Assembly (NCBI GenBank): GCA_017301975.1
Contig: JAFLEI010000013.1
Location: forward strand, 62,001-126,000
Source: Verrucomicrobiota bacterium
GTDB taxonomy: Bacteria; Verrucomicrobiota; Verrucomicrobiia; Verrucomicrobiales; Verrucomicrobiaceae
Length of the DNA stretch: 64,000 bases
Reading direction: 5' to 3'
Part shown: positions 29,474 through 39,261 of the stretch, piece after piece
Layout: each line of letters starts with the position of its first letter
Position numbering within the stretch: the stretch's first letter is position 1
The notes under the pieces: model-generated
What the model saw: only the letters and a program-made list of their open reading frames with translations
Databases searched by the model: none
Told to the model about the DNA's origin: nothing
Position numbers and translations under genes: made by a program

Positions 29474-32235
29474 GGGTTGGTAGGCTGGGATGGGGGCTGA
29501 CCAGAGGGCAGAACCACCTTGAGCCGGCAAAGCTCGGGTTTGTTGGGCAGGTCCAGCAGCAGGATGTAATTCCCTGGCAGGAGATCAAAAGGCGGGGGAG
29601 CCTTCCCGCCGAGGTTTTGCAGTTGGGTCTTCAATTCCTGCAGGCGGAGTTCCTTTTCATCTTTGCCCCTCTCGTAGTTCTTCCTGTTTTCATCTTTGAT
29701 CCGGGCTGGAAGGTTCTTGGTTTCATTTTCAGTCAGATGGCGAAAATCTTGCGCGATTCCGGCTTCGAGTTCTTTGATCTCTTTCTCGATGCCGATCCGA
29801 TTGAGTCCGGAGCCGCCCTGGACTTTGGGGGGGATGACTTGGAAGGCAGAATCACCCGCAGGAATCAGTTTGAAAAACTTCTGCTGGTTCGCTGGACCGT
29901 CATGACTCAGGAGATAGAGCAGTTCCTGCTGCCCGACGATGTGCAGTCGGCTGAGAAAACCTGCGGGCAGGTTCAGCGTAACGGTGGTCGCATTGACCAC
30001 CGTGGTTTCAATGGCCTGGGTCAGAATGGGGCTGGATGAGGCTCTGCTGGCCGGGATCAGCCTCAGATCAAACAGAACCTTGGTTCCCTCCTTGCTGCGC
30101 GCCACGATCCTGGCACCCTCGGGTGATTTGCGCAGATCCTCGGGAATGGAGGTCAGCATGCCGTCCTTGGAGAACACAATCATCTGGGTCAGTTTGGCGA
30201 ACAAGGTGGGGCCGAATTTGAGATCCTCCATGCCCTCCAGGCTGACCGATGACCATTTGTTCAGTTCGCCACTTTTGGCCTCCGACTTTCCATCCGGAGG
30301 CGGCTGCAGATCCCCGGCGTTGCCGACGAACAACTGCATGTCGGCCGAAACCTGCGGTATTTTGATGATGCCAGTTGGATCTTCGCTGGGCTGGAGCAGG
30401 TAAAGATAGATGGGATGGGTGGCGGAGCTTGAATCTGCATCCTCGTTCACGATCACCGGTTTGGGCGCTGTTTTTGGATGCTCGTCGTCAGTCTTGACCG
30501 CCATCTTCGGGGTGTTTTTCTCGCCCTGTGGCTGCTTCACTGCGGCCGCTTTGGCACGCAGCCATTCGGGCAGTGAGCCGTCGGTCGCGGCTGCTTGTGC
30601 TTTGGCGGAGGTCTTGGTGCTGGCATCATTCAGCTCGTTCCATAACTGCAGCCATTGCTGCACTGCAGCGGTCGTGCTGTTGTTCGGGGCCCCTGGAAGT
30701 TGAAACACTTCTTTCCAGGTCGCATAGCTGTCGCGTGCAGGCTCGGAACGGCGCAGCACATCCTCGGCTGCGTCTTTGAGTGATTGCACCAGCTCTGCGC
30801 CAGGCGGCGAGATGTCCTTCAGACTCAGATATTGGGACATCTGCTGCCAGGTGGCATTGCGCGCGTCCTGCCATTTGCGGTAGGCCTCAAGGATCTCCGC
30901 AGCGGTCACTGAGCCCGTGTCAGGCTGCAGCTTTGCCCAGGGGCGCAGGTGCAGCCTGCCCCATGCATCCACCAGCTTTTTGAGGTCTTTGAGATCATCC
31001 TCGGAATGCGCGGGCAAGGTGAGTTCCACCGCAGTGCCCGGACGCTCCAAAATTTGCTGCATGCTGCGGAAGAATTCTTCATGGGACTTCAGCAGCGCCG
31101 CTCCTTCCTCAAGGTCCGGTTGTTCTTCCAGCAGCTTGCGCGTGTCTTTGAGGACGAGCTGGTGTCTTTCCCAAGTTTTGGAAATCTTTTCTTCATAGTC
31201 AGAGCGCGCCTGCACCTTCAGGTTGTTTTGGCGCAGCAGTCCCCCCACCACGACGACGATCATCACGGCGGCAATGATGAGAGAAATGCCAATGAAGCTC
31301 TTGTTTGATTTCGCGGCTTTGCGGCGTGGCTCAGGCGACCAGCCGCCCATGGAGGTGACAGATACAGGTGCGGCACCTGCCGGACGCTCGGGGGCATGGG
31401 CTGGCTGGGCCACTGCTGCCGTGGCGCTGGCACGCTCATGTGCTGCTGGAGCGGCGGCCTCAAAACGAGGCTGAGGCACCTCGGGTGCAGGCGGTGCCGG
31501 CAGTGTGTCAGGACGGGTGAGATCAAGAACGAGCCGGTTGGAGGTCTCCACATGCGTTCGCATTGGGGAGGACGAGGAGAGCGCCACCCAGCGGAAATCC
31601 GCCACGTCGTCATTGGGTTCCAGGCAGGTGGTAAAACGGGTCTGCCAGGCCTGGGCGGGCTCCACCAGCAAAGACTCGCGGAAGAGCTCCAGGCCGCCGA
31701 TACCAGAAGGCAGGATGAGATAGCAGCCCTTCTGTGCTTCACGGGACCACAGAATGCCGGCAGAGGCGGGATCGCCGGTGACGGAGGCCCATGCGTGAGA
31801 GGCCGTTGCGGCGAAGGAAGAAAGGTTGATTTCTTCAGAAGGATCCAGGTAACGCGGGCCTTCGCTCCATGACGTGCGCCAGGCCATGGAGAGCAGCACA
31901 TCCGCAGGAGTCACGCCTGCGGCCGCCAACGCACGAATTTCCCGAGGCTCGGCGATGAGGTGATGGGCGATGTGATTGGTCCGGCCGGTATAGTCCGACC
32001 CGGCGTCCTGCAGACAGCTCAGAACATGATACGTGCCCGAGCCCACGGTGAGGATGCGGTGGGCATGGACGACGCGCCGGGGATCGTGACCCGGCAGACG
32101 GGCAAACTGGCTGAAGCGTTCCACGGCTGCGGCGAGGAGGCCGCTGACGGCGCGATGCCTGGCCACAGTGCCGAATCCGGTGCGGCCTGCTTCGATCAAG
32201 CGGGGGGCGCTGGTGTAAATGAGCTGCCAGGCCAT
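29470..32235 (-). CDS. GAP1-N2 (GTPase-associated protein 1) domain fused to membrane coiled-coil region
   Basis: 921 residues. Residues 1-240 match the GAP1-N2 domain of GTPase-associated proteins: MAWQLIYTSAPRLIEAGR, GFGTVARHRA and GRTNHIAHHLI are its hallmarks. A Pro/Ala-rich linker is followed by a membrane helix (ISLIIAAVMIVVVVGGLL, about 313-334), a coiled coil (340-560) and a mixed C-terminal part. Known GAP1 proteins are encoded beside conflict-system GTPases and have separate middle and C-terminal domains; here these are replaced by the membrane module. The gene is four bases downstream of the GTPase and overlaps the next gene by four bases. It is the likely adaptor between GTPase and membrane complex. 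Confidence 0.85.
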   Translation of the reverse strand: MAWQLIYTSAPRLIEAGRTGFGTVARHRAVSGLLAAAVERFSQFARLPGHDPRRVVHAHRILTVGSGTYHVLSCLQDAGSDYTGRTNHIAHHLIAEPREIRALAAAGVTPADVLLSMAWRTSWSEGPRYLDPSEEINLSSFAATASHAWASVTGDPASAGILWSREAQKGCYLILPSGIGGLELFRESLLVEPAQAWQTRFTTCLEPNDDVADFRWVALSSSSPMRTHVETSNRLVLDLTRPDTLPAPPAPEVPQPRFEAAAPAAHERASATAAVAQPAHAPERPAGAAPVSVTSMGGWSPEPRRKAAKSNKSFIGISLIIAAVMIVVVVGGLLRQNNLKVQARSDYEEKISKTWERHQLVLKDTRKLLEEQPDLEEGAALLKSHEEFFRSMQQILERPGTAVELTLPAHSEDDLKDLKKLVDAWGRLHLRPWAKLQPDTGSVTAAEILEAYRKWQDARNATWQQMSQYLSLKDISPPGAELVQSLKDAAEDVLRRSEPARDSYATWKEVFQLPGAPNNSTTAAVQQWLQLWNELNDASTKTSAKAQAAATDGSLPEWLRAKAAAVKQPQGEKNTPKMAVKTDDEHPKTAPKPVIVNEDADSSSATHPIYLYLLQPSEDPTGIIKIPQVSADMQLFVGNAGDLQPPPDGKSEAKSGELNKWSSVSLEGMEDLKFGPTLFAKLTQMIVFSKDGMLTSIPEDLRKSPEGARIVARSKEGTKVLFDLRLIPASRASSSPILTQAIETTVVNATTVTLNLPAGFLSRLHIVGQQELLYLLSHDGPANQQKFFKLIPAGDSAFQVIPPKVQGGSGLNRIGIEKEIKELEAGIAQDFRHLTENETKNLPARIKDENRKNYERGKDEKELRLQELKTQLQNLGGKAPPPFDLLPGNYILLLDLPNKPELCRLKVVLPSGQPPSQPTNP

Positions 32236-32239
32236 GAGG

Positions 32240-34084
32240 TCAGTTCGCGGAGGTGGAGGGGATCATTTCAGGCGTCGCCTGCGACAGCACCCACAGCGTG
32301 GGCGCCTCCACATGCCGGGGATTGAGCTGCTTCGGATCAGGACCGATGCGTGGCGTGCCTTCCCGGTCGAGAAACTCCACCGGTGAACAGCCGAGAGGAC
32401 TGACGGCGAAGTAGCACACATTGGAGGAGATGGCTTCTGCGTTGGCCACGATGGAGGGGCAGATGCGCACCATGAGATTGCGCACGCGGGTGGAGTTTGC
32501 CTTGATGTGGTCCAGCCTGACCACGCCATCCTCAATGACTGGAAGCAGAGGCTCTTCTCCCAGCAGGGAGGCCCAGGTGTCGTATTTGCCCACCATCACC
32601 GCGAATGGTGTGGAAACGCGCTGGCGGGAGTCCAGCCCAAGCAGGCTCTTAATGCGGACTTCCGTTTCCGCGAGGATGACATCCTGCTGGTCGATGCGAT
32701 GGGTCTTGATCTGCGGATCGGTGACCCCCTTCATCATGGCTCGGAACTCAGTGTTGTGCAGAGGATCAAAGAGAAAGAAAATGCCGGAGGCCACCGCGAT
32801 GTGCTGTGCTCCCGGCGAGTCGGCGCTGTTGCGGGTCGGTTCAAAGTGCTCGCCTGCATTGTCGTAAAAGACCATGGAGAAGCCGTTGTCCGGTGTCGCA
32901 GGGTGGGACAGTTTGAAGATGAAGGGCTTGGGCAGGCGAACCTTGCGCCCCTGGCGGGGCAGGGTCTCATAGAGAGCCCCTTCAAGGTCGGTCTTGGCCA
33001 GGAAGGCATCCTCCGGTGACGAGGAGGAAAACAACTGCGTCTTCATCTGCGTGAGGATGACGTTCTCCGAGGGATCGGCGTCCCGGAAGGTGATGCCAAA
33101 ATTCTGGAACAGGGTGCTCTGCAGGATTTTGATCAGGACGCTGAGGTAGTACGACTTGCCCGAGGATGGAGCGCCGACGATGGAAAAGATATGATGGGGC
33201 AGGTCGAGAAACCCCGGGGGCAGCTTGCGGCGGCAGTGCGGGCAGGCGAGGTCGGAGGTGGAGAGGCCCATGGCATCGAGCGCCTGGCCGCGGTCATTGA
33301 AGCGCGTGGCGTGGAAGCGCTGCATGGCCTCATCGCCCAGCATGGGGTCGCCACGCAGACTGTTGTGCACGGCAATGTTCATCGCATCACCCCGGTCAAA
33401 TTTGAACCAGCAGATCGGGCAGGTGAATTCGCCGTATTCGCTGTTCACTTCCGCAGCTTCGACTGCAGGCTCAGGAGAACGGGAGTAAGTGGACGCAGTT
33501 GCGGTGACTTCCTCAGGGGCCGCACTGTAGCGATCATACCAGGCTGTTTTTTCTGCCGGCGGAGACATGGGGGGCGGGATCTTGAGAATCTCGGAGGAGT
33601 CGTGCACATAAAACCCCATCTGTTCCATCCCGTTGGGAATTAAAACCAGCCGCTTGCGGGCGTTGGCGGAAAACTGGCCCAGCCATGTCTTCAGAAATTC
33701 CGGGCCAAAGGGGCCGTTCCAGTCATGCTGCTCACTGTTGTAAACGAACCATGAGTTGTCATTTCCCAGGGCCATCCAGGTGCCCGGCTGGGGGCTGTAT
33801 TTAAAGGCCAGCAGCTGCCCGGCGCCTTTCATGGTGTGCTCTTCTCCGGGCACGGCCCTGAAAAAAGTCGTTTCAGAGCCGTTTACCAAGACGGGGCAGC
33901 TGAACTGAAAGTCCATGGTGTCGCCGGTTTTCGTCACCTTGCAAAGCACCTGGGGGCATTGCGGTGAGTTCACTTTCAGGTTGGAGTGCGGCCCGGCGCC
34001 AATCACAAACGTGCCGCCGTCAAATTTGGAACGTTCTCCTGTGATGCAGTTTAAGATGCAGAGTGAGCTGTGGTTGCCGTTCAT
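32240..34084 (-). CDS. FHA-like/zinc-finger P-loop GTPase (double-GTPase 2-like)
   Basis: 614 residues, first gene of the operon. Residues 8-100 look like an FHA-type beta-sandwich. A split zinc finger follows, with Cys222/Cys225 (CPIC) and Cys281/Cys284 (CPHC), leading directly into the G domain: G1 GAPSSGKS (304-311), G3 DNAGEH (408-413) and G4 VGKYD (about 498-502). The zinc finger placed before such a P-loop is the layout of the DO-GTPase2-like proteins of GTPase-centred conflict systems. The neighbouring GAP1-N2 gene supports this. It has no membrane segment and should act in the cytosol as the nucleotide-dependent switch of the complex. Confidence 0.85.
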   Translation of the reverse strand: MNGNHSSLCILNCITGERSKFDGGTFVIGAGPHSNLKVNSPQCPQVLCKVTKTGDTMDFQFSCPVLVNGSETTFFRAVPGEEHTMKGAGQLLAFKYSPQPGTWMALGNDNSWFVYNSEQHDWNGPFGPEFLKTWLGQFSANARKRLVLIPNGMEQMGFYVHDSSEILKIPPPMSPPAEKTAWYDRYSAAPEEVTATASTYSRSPEPAVEAAEVNSEYGEFTCPICWFKFDRGDAMNIAVHNSLRGDPMLGDEAMQRFHATRFNDRGQALDAMGLSTSDLACPHCRRKLPPGFLDLPHHIFSIVGAPSSGKSYYLSVLIKILQSTLFQNFGITFRDADPSENVILTQMKTQLFSSSSPEDAFLAKTDLEGALYETLPRQGRKVRLPKPFIFKLSHPATPDNGFSMVFYDNAGEHFEPTRNSADSPGAQHIAVASGIFFLFDPLHNTEFRAMMKGVTDPQIKTHRIDQQDVILAETEVRIKSLLGLDSRQRVSTPFAVMVGKYDTWASLLGEEPLLPVIEDGVVRLDHIKANSTRVRNLMVRICPSIVANAEAISSNVCYFAVSPLGCSPVEFLDREGTPRIGPDPKQLNPRHVEAPTLWVLSQATPEMIPSTSAN

Positions 34085-34219
34085 TCGAGCCAGTTGCGTA
34101 ATGGGTAGGGAATAATTAAAAAATGAACCTGCGAAGGTCGATCAAAATTTGGCTTTTTGCTTAAAAAAGCGCGAGCTTCCATGGTGGATCAGAGCATTGC
34201 AAAATCAAAGAACAAGCAG

Positions 34220-35092
34220 TTAATGGGCCGCCGCAGGCTTGAGATGCCGGTCGAAAAAGCCCAGCATGAGCTTTTCAGTTTTTTCAGGGGGAACGCCTTT
34301 CAGGCCGTGGCCCGCGCCTTCAAAACCAACGAGTTCGGCCTCCACGGTGGCCGCCTTGAGCTTGTCCACGAGCCATGTGGCCTGCTCATACGCCACGTAC
34401 TCGTCGGCGGTGCCATGCAGGCAGAGCGTGGGGGCGGCGTTTGGAGTGACCCAGTACAAGGGACTGCCGATGATGTGCTCCCTGCGCTTGGTGCTGAGAT
34501 CGCCACCGAAAAAGAGCGGCAGTACGTCTTTGGCATCCACGCTCTTGTCATAGCTCTTGGTGAAGTCGCTGGGGCCGAAGAAATTGACCACGCAGCTCAC
34601 GGCGCTGCTTTGGTCCCGGTTTCCTTCGCCTTCAAACTGAGCGACGCCCGCAGTGACGCCGAGGAACTGCGCCAAATGGCCGCCGGCAGAGCCGCCCATG
34701 GCGCCGATGCGTGCGGGGTCCACGTGATACTTCGCGGCGTTCGCCCGCAGCCAGCGCACAGCGGCTTTGCAGTCATGCACCGCGGCGGGGAACTTGTAGG
34801 CTGGTGCCAGCCGGTACGTGACGGTGATGGCCACGTAGCCATGCTGGGCGAGAGTGAGCAGCAGCTTGTCATAGCCCTCGCGTTTGCCAGCGCGGAAGCC
34901 ACCGCCATGGATGCAGACCACGGCGGGGAAGGGGCCCTTGCCTTCTTTCGGCTGGGCGAGGTTCACCTCCAGATGCTGGTTGTCGGGATTGGAGAACTCA
35001 ATGCCGCGCGTGAAGGTGACGTTGTCTGGAACGACGAGTTCGGCGGCATGGATGGAGGAGGCGAGCAGCAGGGTGGCAATGAGATAGCGCAT
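34220..35092 (-). CDS. secreted alpha/beta hydrolase, BD-FAE-like esterase
   Basis: 290 residues with signal peptide MRYLIATLLLASSIHAAE. The oxyanion motif HGGGF, the nucleophile elbow GGSAGG (Ser), Asp in HGTADEYV and His in GAGHGL form the esterase/lipase set of the BD-FAE/carbohydrate-esterase group. It is expected in the periplasm, removing acyl groups from a carbohydrate or related ester. It lies 135 bases upstream of the GTPase operon on the same strand and is divergent from the DUF1549 gene at 35233; no operon partner is evident. Confidence 0.88.
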   Translation of the reverse strand: MRYLIATLLLASSIHAAELVVPDNVTFTRGIEFSNPDNQHLEVNLAQPKEGKGPFPAVVCIHGGGFRAGKREGYDKLLLTLAQHGYVAITVTYRLAPAYKFPAAVHDCKAAVRWLRANAAKYHVDPARIGAMGGSAGGHLAQFLGVTAGVAQFEGEGNRDQSSAVSCVVNFFGPSDFTKSYDKSVDAKDVLPLFFGGDLSTKRREHIIGSPLYWVTPNAAPTLCLHGTADEYVAYEQATWLVDKLKAATVEAELVGFEGAGHGLKGVPPEKTEKLMLGFFDRHLKPAAAH

Positions 35093-35232
35093 GAGGAGGG
35101 ATGGGCGGGGAAAATGTGAGATGGCTGACGGCTCTCGCGGAATGTGAGGGGCTGCCGTGGCGGCCGGGCGCGACTTTGGAGAAACCTTTTTAGGACCAGG
35201 GTGTTACACGCTTTCAACCGCTTCAATCTCCC

Positions 35233-37755
35233 ATGAAGATTCTGACTTTCTCCATCCTACTGCACGCACCCATGGCGCTGCCCGCCGCTGGTGTCGCCGA
35301 AACGGCGCATGCCGGCATCGCACCGGATCAACTGCAGTTCTTTGAGAAGTACATCCGGCCGGTGCTGGTCGAGTCATGTTACAAATGCCACTCCGCTGAA
35401 TCTTCCAAGGTCAAAGGCGGACTCACGCTGGACACCAAGCAGGCGACTCTGCTGGGTGGCGAGTCGGGGCATCCGGGGGTGACTCCGGGCAGCATCGCAC
35501 AGAGCAGCGTGTATGAGGCGATGACCTGGAAAAATGAGGACATGCAGATGCCGCCGAAGCAGAAGCTGCCGGATGATGTGATCGCGAACTTCAAAAAATG
35601 GATCGAGATGGGCGCACCGGACCCGCGTGAAAACAAGGTGGTGAATGCGGGCGGTGGCAAGCGGGTGATCGACATGGACGAAGGCCGCAAGCACTGGGCG
35701 TTTCAAAAGCCGGTGAAAAGTTCGCCTCCGCCGGTCAAAACGGCGGGCTGGGCAAAGACGGAGATCGACCAGTTTGTACTGGCAGGCATCGAAGCCAACG
35801 GCCTGCACCCCATGCGCGATGCGGACCGGCCCACGCTGATCCGCCGTATTGCGTTTGACCTCACGGGACTGCCGCCGACCCCCGATGAGGTGAAGGCCTT
35901 TGTCGCCGATCAATCGCCTGAAGCGGTGAAACGCGTCATCGACATGTATCTCGACTCCGGGCGCTATGGCGAACGCTGGGCGCGGCACTGGCTGGACGTG
36001 GCCCGTTATGCGGAAAGCAGCGGCAAAGAGGTGAATGTCCTCTATCCGCATGCGTGGCGCTACCGCGACTACGTCATTGAGTCGTTTACGAAGGACAAGC
36101 CCTATGACCAGTTCCTCAAGGAACAGATCGCGGGAGACCTGCTGAAGTTTGAGGGCAAACGCGATCAGGCAAACAAGATCGTCGCCACGGGATTTCTGGC
36201 GATTGGGTCCAAAGGACACAACAACCGCGACCGCCGTCAGTTCTCAATGGATGTGGTCGATGAGCAGATCGACGCCGTTTCGCAATCGATGCTGGGACTC
36301 ACGCTGGCCTGCGCACGCTGCCATGATCACAAGTTTGATCCGGTAACGCAGCGTGACTACTACGCTCTGGCGGGTATCTTCCTCAGCAGTGAGACGCTGT
36401 TTGGAACCTATGAGCAGTTGCAGAACAACAATACGGCAGGATTGATCGAACTGGATCGTACCGGCGGCCAGACGGCCTCACTGGCGAAGATTTCTCCTTC
36501 CGAAGTGGCCGAGCTCAAGGGCAACTATGAGCGGGCCAAAACCGCCGCCGCAGAGGCGCAGAAGGAGATTTTCGCCATGCGCCAGCAGGATCGCGAGAAG
36601 GCCGGTGCTGCGAGTTTCCTGCGCATCCGTGGCGCGCGTGATCGTGCGGAGGAGGTAAAAGCCGATTTGGATTTATTCTATGAAGATGGTACGCCGCGAA
36701 CTCTCGCCATGGGCGTGCTGGATCGTGCCACGCCGTTCAACAGTCCCATCCTCATCCGTGGAGACATCAAGCAGCCCGGCGATGTGGTGCCACGGGGCCT
36801 CGTGGAAGTGCTGTGCGCCAAGGGCGAGCCGCTGAGCATCAGCCCGCAAAGCGGCAGCGGCAGGCTGGATCTGGCCTACTGGATCGCCTCGAAGGACAAT
36901 CCCCTGACGGCACGTGTGATGGCGAACCGCGTGTGGTTGAAACTCATGGGCAGCGGCATCGTCCCGACTCCGGACAATTTTGGCACGATGGGGCAGAAGC
37001 CCTCCCACCCCGAACTGCTGGACTATCTGGCGGTCTCCTTCATGGAGAATGGCTGGTCGGTGAAGAAACTGATCCGTGAGATCATGATGAGTCGTGCCTA
37101 TCAGATGGGCTCAGGCTACGATGCGGCGAACTTTGCCGTCGATCCTGACAACAAGTGGCACTGGCGCATGAACCAGCGCCGCCTGGAGGCGGAGGCCATC
37201 CGTGATGCGATGCTCGCGGTGGGCGGCACTCTGAATTTGTACCCGGTGGATGGATCTCCCGTGGCTCGTGCGGGTGAAGGCCGTCAGGGATTGATCTCGA
37301 TCTTCCGTGGTGATCTCACCAGCAAGGCCTACACCTATCGTTCCATCTACATCCCGATCATCCGGGATCAGATTCCTGAAATGCTCTCGGTCTTTGATTA
37401 TCCGGATGCGAGTCTGGTGAATGGTGATCGCGATACGACGAACGTGCCCTCGCAGAGCCTGTACCTGATGAACAATCCGCAGGCGCAGAATGCAGCGGAT
37501 GCATTTGCGGCGCGCATAGCCAAACACCCCGGCAGTTCCGCCGAACGACTGAGCTACGCCTACGAGCTGGCGTTTGGCCGTGAACCCACCGCGCAGGAGA
37601 AGGCCGCCATCAGCAACTTCTGGATGCGTTTCCCACAGCAGATCGCGAAGGACAAAGGCAGCGGCAAAGAAGCGAAGGCGCAGGCGGAATTTGCCGCGCT
37701 GTCCGCCTTCTGCCAGAGCCTCATCGCGAGCGCCGAGTTTCGTTACCTCAATTAA
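35233..37755 (+). CDS. PSCyt1/DUF1549/DUF1553 cytochrome-type secreted protein
   Basis: 840 residues. After a signal peptide, the N-terminal PSCyt1 motif is CYKCH (VLVESCYKCHSAESSK), then DUF1549 with FDLTGLPPTPDEV and CARCHDHKFDP, then DUF1553 with DNPLTARVMANRVWLKLMG and RRLEAEAIRDAMLAVGG. The two CxxCH motifs are potential heme c sites. It lacks the F5/8C-like insert found in the 929-residue relative at 1360-4149. The DUF1501 gene follows after 25 bases, the standard pair of this lineage. The two are thought to act together in the periplasm, but the reaction is unknown. Confidence 0.9.
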   Translation: MKILTFSILLHAPMALPAAGVAETAHAGIAPDQLQFFEKYIRPVLVESCYKCHSAESSKVKGGLTLDTKQATLLGGESGHPGVTPGSIAQSSVYEAMTWKNEDMQMPPKQKLPDDVIANFKKWIEMGAPDPRENKVVNAGGGKRVIDMDEGRKHWAFQKPVKSSPPPVKTAGWAKTEIDQFVLAGIEANGLHPMRDADRPTLIRRIAFDLTGLPPTPDEVKAFVADQSPEAVKRVIDMYLDSGRYGERWARHWLDVARYAESSGKEVNVLYPHAWRYRDYVIESFTKDKPYDQFLKEQIAGDLLKFEGKRDQANKIVATGFLAIGSKGHNNRDRRQFSMDVVDEQIDAVSQSMLGLTLACARCHDHKFDPVTQRDYYALAGIFLSSETLFGTYEQLQNNNTAGLIELDRTGGQTASLAKISPSEVAELKGNYERAKTAAAEAQKEIFAMRQQDREKAGAASFLRIRGARDRAEEVKADLDLFYEDGTPRTLAMGVLDRATPFNSPILIRGDIKQPGDVVPRGLVEVLCAKGEPLSISPQSGSGRLDLAYWIASKDNPLTARVMANRVWLKLMGSGIVPTPDNFGTMGQKPSHPELLDYLAVSFMENGWSVKKLIREIMMSRAYQMGSGYDAANFAVDPDNKWHWRMNQRRLEAEAIRDAMLAVGGTLNLYPVDGSPVARAGEGRQGLISIFRGDLTSKAYTYRSIYIPIIRDQIPEMLSVFDYPDASLVNGDRDTTNVPSQSLYLMNNPQAQNAADAFAARIAKHPGSSAERLSYAYELAFGREPTAQEKAAISNFWMRFPQQIAKDKGSGKEAKAQAEFAALSAFCQSLIASAEFRYLN

Positions 37756-37780
37756 GAAGCTCCTCACTCATTTCCACGTC

Positions 37781-39205
37781 ATGAACACAAATCCATTCTC
37801 CCGGCGCGAGTTTTTGAAGACCAGCTCCAACGGCTTCGGCTACCTGGCCTTTGCCGCGCTGGCGCAGCAGCAGGCTCTGCGAGCCAATCCGCAGGCGGCC
37901 ACGGGGCCTCTGGCTCCGAAGGCCCCGCATTTCGCTCCTCGGGCGAAGCATGTGATCTTCCTCTGCATGCAGGGAGCGCCGTCGCATGTGGACACCTTTG
38001 ACTACAAGCCGAAGCTGATCGCCGACAACGGCAAAGGAGCACCCTCGGCCGCAGGACGCTATGGCACTGCAAAGCTGATGGCCTCACCCTGGAAATTCAA
38101 CCGGCAGGGCAAGAGCGGCTTGTACATCTCTGAGCTGTTTCCCAATCTGGGCAAGCATGCGGACGACATGTGCATCCTCAATTCGATGGCCACCGACCTT
38201 CCTGCGCATCCGCAGGCGTTTTCTCAGCTCCACACCGGCACGACACAGTTTGTGCGGCCCTCGCTGGGATCATGGGCCTTGTATGGTTTGGGCACCATGA
38301 ATGAAAATCTGCCAGGCTTCATCACGGTCAATCCACCCGGCAATGCGACACGCACCTACGGCAGCGCGTTCCTGCCTGCCATATATCAGGGCACCAAGAT
38401 CGGCGGCAACAGTTTCCCCGGCGGCGGTGGCGGCCGGCGCTTCGCCGGCGCGGAGCAGGCCACGGTGGCAAACATCAAAAACAGCCGCTATTCGACCGAT
38501 GAGCAGCGCACGCAACTGGATCTCGTGCAGGCGCTTAACAAAGCTCGCATGCAGCAGGACGGCGGTGTTAGCGCCGAGGTGGAAGGAGTGATCGAATCGT
38601 ATGAACTGGCGTTTCGCATGCAGGCGGAGGTGCCGAAGGTGATGGATCTGAGCAAGGAAACGGCGGCCACGAAGGCGCTGTATGGCATTGATGAGCAGGA
38701 GACGGATGCGTTTGGCAGGCAGTGCCTGATGGCGCGCAAGTTTGTCGAGGCCGGCGTGCGCTTCATTGAGCTCACCAATGGCAACTGGGACCAGCATTTC
38801 AATCTGAAGGCCTCGCTGGAGCGCAACACCGGGGCGATCGACAAACCCATTGCCGGATTGCTGACCGACCTGAAACAGCGCGGACTGCTCAAAGACACGC
38901 TGATCATCTGGGGTGGGGAGTTTGGCCGCACCCCGCACAGCCAGGGGGAGGATGGGCGCGATCACAACAACAAAGGCTTCTCCATGTGGATGGCCGGCGG
39001 CGGGGTGAAGGGCGGCATGAATTATGGCATGACCGACGACTACGGCTACGAGGCTGTGCTGAACAAGATGCACATCCATGACTGGCACGCCACGGTGCTG
39101 GCACTGCTGGGTCTTGACCACGAACGGCTTACCTTCCGGTATGCGGGCCGCGATTTCCGTCTTACGGATGTTTACGGCACCGTGGCGAAGGAGATCATTG
39201 CATGA
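37781..39205 (+). CDS. DUF1501 Tat-exported protein, partner of the DUF1549/1553 gene
   Basis: 474 residues from MNTNPFSRREFLKTS, a Tat signal with twin Arg (SRREFLK). A longer frame beginning at 37574 overlaps the upstream gene and is rich in Arg, so it is not the start. Landmarks are [45 protein letters not shown] and GRDHNNKGFSMWMAGGG. It is the downstream half of the canonical DUF1549-DUF1501 pair, 25 bases after its partner. Compared with the DUF1501 protein at 15259-16671 it has a Gly-rich insert near residue 210. Confidence 0.9.
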   Translation: MNTNPFSRREFLKTSSNGFGYLAFAALAQQQALRANPQAATGPLAPKAPHFAPRAKHVIFLCMQGAPSHVDTFDYKPKLIADNGKGAPSAAGRYGTAKLMASPWKFNRQGKSGLYISELFPNLGKHADDMCILNSMATDLPAHPQAFSQLHTGTTQFVRPSLGSWALYGLGTMNENLPGFITVNPPGNATRTYGSAFLPAIYQGTKIGGNSFPGGGGGRRFAGAEQATVANIKNSRYSTDEQRTQLDLVQALNKARMQQDGGVSAEVEGVIESYELAFRMQAEVPKVMDLSKETAATKALYGIDEQETDAFGRQCLMARKFVEAGVRFIELTNGNWDQHFNLKASLERNTGAIDKPIAGLLTDLKQRGLLKDTLIIWGGEFGRTPHSQGEDGRDHNNKGFSMWMAGGGVKGGMNYGMTDDYGYEAVLNKMHIHDWHATVLALLGLDHERLTFRYAGRDFRLTDVYGTVAKEIIA

Positions 39206-39261
39206 CCGAATTGGCCTCCCGTGTGACGCATGCGTTGCATCTGCCGTGATCCGTCTTATCA

